Source of the DNA: Desulfovibrionaceae bacterium
Lineage (GTDB): Bacteria > Desulfobacterota > Desulfovibrionia > Desulfovibrionales > Desulfovibrionaceae
Direction: 5' to 3'
DNA: 10,889 nucleotides
Assembly (NCBI GenBank): GCA_017613475.1
Contig: JAGADT010000144.1
Span: forward strand, 1-10,889
The position numbers and the translations under genes were made by a program. Below the pieces are notes generated by a model that was not told where the DNA came from, made no database searches, and saw nothing but the letters and a program-made list of their open reading frames with translations. Every line of letters begins with the position of its first letter. Position 1 is the first letter of the stretch. This document shows, piece by piece, positions 7,133 to 10,889 of the stretch.

Positions 7133-8062
7133 ATGAAAGAGCTGCGCACAGTAACCATCGTCGGCATGGGCGCCCTTGGCATTATGTACGGCAAGGCATT
7201 TGCAGACTGCCTTGGGGCAGGCGCCGTCTCCTTTGTCATGGATCAGCAAAGGTATGAAAAATACAGGGGAAAAAGCGTGCTCTGCAATGGAGTGCCAACG
7301 TCATTTACCCTGGTCAGGGCAGAAGAGGCAGTCCCGAGCGACCTTGTGCTTGTTGCCGTAAAAGGCACGGGGTTGGCAGGCGCCATATCGACCATGCGGC
7401 GCTGCGTTGGCCCTGAAACTGTCTTGATTTCCGTGCTGAACGGCATTTCAAGCGAAGAAGTTCTTGCCAGCGCCTTTGGCGCAGAAAAAATCGTATACGC
7501 TGTCGCCCAGGGTATGGACGCCATAAAATTCGGCAGCGAACTCACCTTCAGCCAAAGAGGCGAACTCCGTATTGGCATCACGAAAACAGGGCGCCAGGAC
7601 AATCTTTCCGCGCTGGAGCAGCTCCTTGACAGGACAGGCATCGCCTGGGTGGAAGAAGCGGATATCCTGCGCAGGCTCTGGGGAAAACTCATGCTCAACG
7701 TGGGCATTAACCAAACCTGCATGGCCTACGGCTGCACTTACGGAGATGCCCTGGCTCCAGGAGAAGCCAACAGGACGCTCGTGGCCGCTATGCGGGAAGT
7801 CATCGCCGTGGCCCAGGCAGAAGGCATTGCGCTGACTGAGCAGGACCTGCATGGCTATCTTGCGCTTCTTGGCACGCTGCGCCCAGAGGGCACGCCTTCC
7901 ATGGGGCAGGACCGCATAAAGCGCCTCCCCTCTGAAGTTGAGCTTTTTTCCGGCACCATCAGGCAGCTTGCACGCAGGCATAAGCTCGTTGTGCCAACCA
8001 ACGATTTCCTGTACCAGCGCATCAGGGAAATTGAAGCCGGCTATGCTCCTGAAGAAAAATAA
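7133..8062 (+). CDS. panE: 2-dehydropantoate 2-reductase family protein (ketopantoate reductase)
   Basis: Ketopantoate reductase makes pantoate from 2-dehydropantoate with NADPH, a step towards coenzyme A. The 309-aa product has the usual family length. The N-terminal Rossmann domain opens with VTIVGMGALG, where GMGALG is residues 11-16. The C-terminal helical domain holds the catalytic motif KLMLNVGIN with Lys185 and Asn189, and the family motif TPSMGQDRIKRLPSEVE, in which Glu268 corresponds to the substrate-region acid of E. coli PanE. GGAGG at 7122-7126 is 6 nt before ATG 7133, so the start is secure. No other pantothenate genes are nearby; the gene stands alone between a divergent unit and a convergent DJ-1 gene. 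The family is broad and includes reductases of other 2-keto acids, so the fold is sure but the substrate and symbol are less so. Confidence 0.85.
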   Translation: MKELRTVTIVGMGALGIMYGKAFADCLGAGAVSFVMDQQRYEKYRGKSVLCNGVPTSFTLVRAEEAVPSDLVLVAVKGTGLAGAISTMRRCVGPETVLISVLNGISSEEVLASAFGAEKIVYAVAQGMDAIKFGSELTFSQRGELRIGITKTGRQDNLSALEQLLDRTGIAWVEEADILRRLWGKLMLNVGINQTCMAYGCTYGDALAPGEANRTLVAAMREVIAVAQAEGIALTEQDLHGYLALLGTLRPEGTPSMGQDRIKRLPSEVELFSGTIRQLARRHKLVVPTNDFLYQRIREIEAGYAPEEK

Positions 8063-8089
8063 GCCCGCCTCTGCAATCCTGAAAAAACG

Positions 8090-8680
8090 CTAAGCCTTTT
8101 CGATCTGTGCCAAGTCGGGGGTGTATTCTATGCCCGCGGCAACCTTTTTTGCCAGCTCATGGCTGCCAAGCTTCTGCAAAAGGCGCATTCCTAGCTCAAG
8201 CCCTGAACTGACGCCGCCCGAGGTCATGATCTTCCCCGCCTCCTCTACTTTCCGCCCTGAAACGGTGATGCCAGGATAGCCGCCCAGTTCTTCCCTGGCG
8301 TTGGCGTGTGTAGCCGCACGTTTTCCGGCAAGCAAACCTGCCTCCGCCAGTATCAGGGCTCCAGTGCATACGGAGCACACATGCACCGCGTTTGCGGACT
8401 GCTTTTGGATAAATGCCAAAAGATGCGCATTGTGCATGGCCTTCAGCCGTCCCTTGCCCCCGGGAAGGATCAGGACATCCAGCTGCGGGCACTGATCCCA
8501 CGTGCTGTGCGGCAGAAAAGACAGCCCATTGAAAGCCCTTACAAGCCCGGGAAATTCCCCAAGGAGCTGGACCGTGCAAAAGCCAGGCTCCACTTTGTTG
8601 GCATAGGAAAGCACTTCATAAGGGCCAATAAAATCCAGTTCCTCAACATCTGGAAAAACAACGATGCCCATCTTATACAT
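8090..8680 (-). CDS. DJ-1/PfpI family protein (class I glutamine amidotransferase-like)
   Basis: The family includes isonitrile hydratase, glyoxalase III/deglycase-like proteins and the regulator-linked ThiJ/PfpI proteins; the reaction here is unknown. The 196-aa product is a single flavodoxin-like domain. MGIVVFPDVEELDFIGPYEV at the start contains the conserved acid and GP-E signature (Asp16, Gly19-Pro20, Glu22). DVLILPGGKG follows at 68-77, and the nucleophile elbow VCSVCTGALILAEAGLL places the likely catalytic Cys at 105 (Cys102 is nearby), with ATH (His125) after it. This pattern is closest to the isonitrile hydratase-like branch. GAGG lies 7 nt before ATG 8680. There is no signal peptide, so it is probably cytoplasmic. 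Its stop is 27 bp from the convergent reductase stop. Upstream lies the repeat-rich candidate element junction. Confidence 0.87.
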   Translation of the reverse strand: MYKMGIVVFPDVEELDFIGPYEVLSYANKVEPGFCTVQLLGEFPGLVRAFNGLSFLPHSTWDQCPQLDVLILPGGKGRLKAMHNAHLLAFIQKQSANAVHVCSVCTGALILAEAGLLAGKRAATHANAREELGGYPGITVSGRKVEEAGKIMTSGGVSSGLELGMRLLQKLGSHELAKKVAAGIEYTPDLAQIEKA

Positions 8681-8745
8681 AATATAGCCTCATTCACTTT
8701 TTGCCGGCATCTATCCAGGCGTATCTACAACACTATGCCTTGCAG

Positions 8746-8925
8746 TCAGGGGCAGTGTAGGGGACAAGCCCAAAAGCCAGCAGCCCCAAAAGCTAAGCCC
8801 CGCAAGGCTTTTGAAACCTTACGGGGCCGGGGTGACACCCTAACTAATGCGATAACATATTGAAAAATATTGTAATATTTTTTCAGTTTTTTTCCGATAC
8901 CGTCAAAAATACCGTCATTTTTCAT
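8746..8925 (-). CDS. Possible small basic protein of 59 aa (may be non-coding)
   Basis: An open frame from ATG 8925 to TGA 8746-8748 begins MKNDGIFDGIGKKLKKYYN and has a purine-rich run, AGGGGGG, 5 nt before the start. Lys/Arg residues are frequent in the first two thirds and the end is hydrophobic. It spans the ATACCGTCA repeats, the AT palindrome and the long hairpin, so the frame may be open by chance over non-coding elements. No family is recognised. Confidence 0.18.
   Translation of the reverse strand: MKNDGIFDGIGKKLKKYYNIFQYVIALVRVSPRPRKVSKALRGLAFGAAGFWACPLHCP
8769..8793. repeat. Two 9-bp direct repeats CCCAAAAGC
   Basis: CCCAAAAGC occurs at 8769-8777 and 8785-8793, a period of 16 bp, next to the long hairpin that follows. 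They could be protein-binding repeats or chance; they are short. Confidence 0.45.
8797..8827 (-). terminator. Long hairpin, possible terminator at the element edge
   Basis: GCCCCGCAAGG (8797-8807) pairs with CCTTACGGGGC (8817-8827), 10 of 11 positions matched, around a 9-nt loop. Read on the minus strand it is followed by CTTAGCTTTT, a modest T-rich tail. It could end leftward transcription from the DUF927 side before the DJ-1 gene. It could equally be an attachment-site structure or a dispersed repeat. Confidence 0.5.
8862..8884. repeat. AT-rich palindrome
   Basis: AAAAATATT (8863-8871) and AATATTTTT (8874-8882) are perfect inverted copies with only GT between them. Allowing one bulged T, the pairing extends to G8862/C8884. 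In GC-rich surroundings this is a likely binding site for a regulator, integrase or bending protein, though its function is inferred. Confidence 0.6.
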
Positions 8926-8928
8926 CGG
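8894..8928. repeat. Direct repeat ATACCGTCA inside an inverted-repeat frame
   Basis: ATACCGTCA occurs at 8897-8905 and 8909-8917, a period of 12 bp. The pair is enclosed by CCGAT (8894-8898) and ATCGG (8924-8928). AAAAAT (8905-8910) and ATTTTT (8917-8922) also flank the second copy as an inverted pair. The layout resembles iteron-like or recombinase arm-type binding sites. Confidence 0.55.
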
Positions 8929-9034
8929 TACCCCCCCTCAAGGCGTCTTTTTTCTCCATGGCAGCCTCTCCATTCTCTGAAAAAATATTCTTTCCCTTCA
9001 TATCCTTTTTTGAACTGGTTAAGCAAGCCCGCCG

Positions 9035-9293
9035 CATGGCAGCGCAACGCCTCAGCTTCAGCTTGCCGGGTTCGGCAGGATGTACCAGGCAGGCAGCGCA
9101 GCGAGCCAGGAAAGGAAAGCCGCGCATGGTGGCGGCGTCCTGAATGAGATCCGGCAGGAAGGCAGGGCTTCACGTCCTGGCGGGGTCCGCAGCGGCGGCG
9201 GTGTTCGCCCTGGCAATGTCCCCGCGCTGATAGTGTCCGCAGCCTGGCAGCCTTCAGCATGGCCAGCGCAGCGCCTCAGCTTCATCATGCCGG
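9035..9293. repeat. Imperfect direct repeat pair of about 36 bp
   Basis: Copy one is 9035-9069 and copy two is 9258-9293. Both start CATGGC, share CGCCTCAGCTTCA in the middle and end TGCCGG. They differ by one inserted base and three substitutions. The copies are 223 bp apart, which points to a local duplication or paired recombination sites. Confidence 0.65.
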
Positions 9294-9295
9294 CA

Positions 9296-9319
9296 GGGTA
9301 AGCCGGATCCGCGTTACCC
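9296..9319 (-). repeat. Hairpin downstream of the DUF927 gene
   Basis: GGGTAA (9296-9301) and TTACCC (9314-9319) are perfect inverted copies around a 12-bp loop that contains CGGATCCG, itself palindromic. It lies about 40 bp beyond the DUF927 stop. There is no T tract, so a rho-independent terminator is unlikely; an RNA-stabilising hairpin or operator is possible. Confidence 0.4.
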
Positions 9320-9359
9320 CTGGCAGCCCTCTGCGGTGGAAGTTCTCCGCCGCCGCCTC

Positions 9360-10889
9360 TCAGTTTTCTTTTTCGCCCGCCTCCCCGCCGTCATCATCCG
9401 GCAGGAAAAGCGTATAGCAGCGAGGGCGTCCCATGCCTGGCAGGGTTGGCGGCTTGCGGGTAAAGCTGTTGCTATCTCCCCTCAGAAGCAGGCCCTTTGC
9501 ATAAAGCAGCGCCGCAGCCCGCTTTGCCGAATGGCCCTTGCAGACTTCCGCCCTAAAACTTTCCGGCAGGATAAAAAAGAACGTCCCCGGGGTGCCGTTC
9601 TCATCTGCGCCAGCCGCCCGGAAGCCTACGCGGTTGATGCACTTATCCGCAGGGGCTTCAAGATTTTGAAAGCGGTCTTGCCCGTGCTGCTCAAGGAAAA
9701 GCTGGACCTGCTTCAGAATGTCGGCATCCTCCGCAGCGCCCACGCCACCGCGAATTTCAAGCCATGCGGCAAAGCATTTGCGCACGGCCGCCAGCGCCTC
9801 CCCCTCTGCCCAGGGCAGCAAGCCCCATTCCGCAGCCATTTCAGCCGCCGCAGCGCAGAGCAGAAAGCGCTTTGCCCCTCGCTTGACCTGGTTCCCAGCG
9901 TCCGCAGGGCAAAGCCTTGAAACGTCCCCGGCATAGGCTCGCAGGCTCGGAAGCACGTCCGCCCGCCGTTTCTGCAATTCGGCAAGAAAGGCGGTTGCCG
10001 CGTGTCCGTAGTCTGTGGCAGCGGCGGCCCTGATTGCGTCCGCAAAGCGCAGCGAGTCAGGGAAGCCGTGCAAGTCTTCAAAGAGTCCCAGGCCCGCGCC
10101 GGCATCCCCCGGCACGTCAATCAGCCTCACTTGCTGGCCGGCCATAGGCCGCCCGCCTTCCTCCGCGATCTTGTCAGCAAGGCCGTTTTCCCCGGTGGAA
10201 AGCACGATCAAGCGCCAGCTTTGCGCCGCCCGTATGCTTCCATCCTGGCAGGCACGGCTTTTCCCCATGCCGTTAGCCAGCATATAGGCCGCCTCCTGGA
10301 CGGTCCGCGCGGGTGCCTGGTCTATTTCGTCTAAGGCTAGCAGGGCGTCAGAATGGAGCGCAGCCAGCCCTTCAAGCCCGTTGGACGTTGCCCGCCAATT
10401 CTGGACATAGCCGCCGGAAGCTGAACCACGCCCCCAGACAGACGCCGCCGCGATCAGCGCCGTTGTTTTGCCAATGGTGCTATTGGACGTAAAATTGAAT
10501 CCGCCGCTTTCCATGTTGCACAAGTCCAGCAATGGAGCAGCGAGCGCAGCGCCTATGGCCAGCATCAAGCGCGAATTGCCCCGCGCCCATGCGGCAACGG
10601 TATGTTGCCAGCCTTCCAGGGTGCCGGCAGATTGAAAGGGGTTGTGCGGGGTCTGGACTTGCAGCACAAGCCTTTCTTTCCCCTCTTCCGCATGGTCAGC
10701 GCCGCCAGGATACAAAACCATATTGTCTGGAAAGACAAACGCGCCCCCATGCCAGCCGGTGCGGGGTACGCATAGCGCCCGCTTTTGAGTCCTGTAGGAA
10801 GTAAGAAACAGGGCAAGCAGCCGCCGTGCCTTTGCGCCGGGTGCGCCGCTCCATCCTTCCGCAGCCAAGCGCCCACGCCATACAGAAGG
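9360..10889 (-). CDS. DUF927 domain P-loop protein of a mobile element (N-terminus outside window)
   Basis: DUF927 proteins are helicase/primase-associated ATPases found in prophages, satellites and integrated elements, often fused behind a TOPRIM primase domain; a role in element replication is usual. The frame is open to the right edge and ends at TGA 9360-9362, giving about 509 residues. TTG 10868 is not needed as a start. TGWHGGAFVFPDNMVLYP is the DUF927 entry segment. The P-loop SNSTIGKTT (10461-10487) has Ser where Walker A normally has its first Gly, but keeps GKTT. Walker B is LLALDEID (10320-10343). YMLANGMGKSRA and the later GQQVRLIDVPGDAGAG segment are strong family signatures. The C-terminal NRVGFRAAG, ILPESFRAEVCKG and PTLPGMGRPRCYTLF match the usual tail. 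A TOPRIM part would lie beyond 10889. No integrase is visible in the window. Confidence 0.88.
   Translation of the reverse strand, partial: PSVWRGRLAAEGWSGAPGAKARRLLALFLTSYRTQKRALCVPRTGWHGGAFVFPDNMVLYPGGADHAEEGKERLVLQVQTPHNPFQSAGTLEGWQHTVAAWARGNSRLMLAIGAALAAPLLDLCNMESGGFNFTSNSTIGKTTALIAAASVWGRGSASGGYVQNWRATSNGLEGLAALHSDALLALDEIDQAPARTVQEAAYMLANGMGKSRACQDGSIRAAQSWRLIVLSTGENGLADKIAEEGGRPMAGQQVRLIDVPGDAGAGLGLFEDLHGFPDSLRFADAIRAAAATDYGHAATAFLAELQKRRADVLPSLRAYAGDVSRLCPADAGNQVKRGAKRFLLCAAAAEMAAEWGLLPWAEGEALAAVRKCFAAWLEIRGGVGAAEDADILKQVQLFLEQHGQDRFQNLEAPADKCINRVGFRAAGADENGTPGTFFFILPESFRAEVCKGHSAKRAAALLYAKGLLLRGDSNSFTRKPPTLPGMGRPRCYTLFLPDDDGGEAGEKEN

Larger units (their letters stand above)
8929..9359. 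other. Intergenic region with no confident gene, repeat-rich
   Basis: About 430 bp between the repeat cluster and the DUF927 stop. Short minus-strand frames exist (70 aa from 9127, 76 aa from 9288), but neither has a convincing ribosome site or recognisable family. Both contain the string KLRRCA because they cover copies of the same direct repeat. The GC-rich part also has several GGCAGG strings. It may hold a decayed small gene of the element. Confidence 0.5.

Noticed and set aside
8790..8850. Possible tRNA or tRNA fragment as an integration target
   Set aside because: The strong stem suggested it, but there is no cloverleaf, anticodon arm or conserved T-arm sequence.
8306..8863. Plus-strand open frame (185 aa) opposite the DJ-1 gene and across the hairpin
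   Set aside because: Most of it is a shadow of the DJ-1/PfpI gene, and its end only reads through the repeats.
8894..8928. CRISPR-like repeats
   Set aside because: Only two 9-bp copies with a 3-bp gap; no repeat-spacer array exists in the window.
9360..10868. TTG 10868 as the true start of the DUF927 gene
   Set aside because: The frame stays open to the window edge, and family proteins have more sequence before this point, so the gene is cut by the edge.

Overview
The window looks like chromosome of a Desulfovibrionales-type sulfidogenic bacterium (Desulfovibrio, Bilophila and relatives). This is an inference from protein style and gene content, not a database match: an mre cell-shape cluster, a stand-alone heptose adenylyltransferase, a RACo-like ferredoxin/ASKHA protein, and moderately GC-rich DNA. 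The last 2 kb differ in character and look like the edge of an integrated element.

Layout. (1) Positions 1-3619, plus strand, hold the rod-shape cluster: the 3' end of mreB, a strong intrinsic terminator, then mreC, mreD and mrdA (PBP2), which overlap one another and are probably translationally coupled. (2) 3687-4181, plus: rfaE2, the nucleotidyltransferase of ADP-heptose (LPS inner core) synthesis, occupies the place where rodA often lies. (3) 4201-6864, minus: a two-gene unit, in transcription order an unrecognised exported protein and then a short RACo-like protein with a [2Fe-2S] ferredoxin domain and an ASKHA/DUF4445 ATPase domain. It converges on rfaE2 with only 19 bp between the stops. 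(4) 6865-7132: a divergent intergenic region with candidate promoters. (5) 7133-8062, plus: ketopantoate-reductase family protein. (6) 8090-8680, minus: DJ-1/PfpI family protein, converging on the reductase with 27 bp between. (7) 8681-9359: about 680 bp with no confident gene but many repeats: a long hairpin, an AT-rich palindrome, 9-bp direct repeats and a roughly 36-bp imperfect direct repeat. This is a plausible element junction. (8) 9360-10889, minus: a DUF927 P-loop ATPase/helicase-like protein typical of phage-like and satellite elements, cut by the right edge.

How the genes work together. MreB, MreC, MreD and PBP2 form the membrane core of the elongasome, which directs lateral-wall peptidoglycan synthesis. 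RfaE2 adds an envelope function (ADP-heptose). The RACo-like protein suggests ATP-dependent reductive reactivation of a corrinoid or similar low-potential enzyme, but no corrinoid protein or methyltransferase lies next to it. The most interesting material is the repeat-rich junction and the shortened RACo-like protein paired with an unknown exported protein. I did not find a clearly new multi-gene system within the window.
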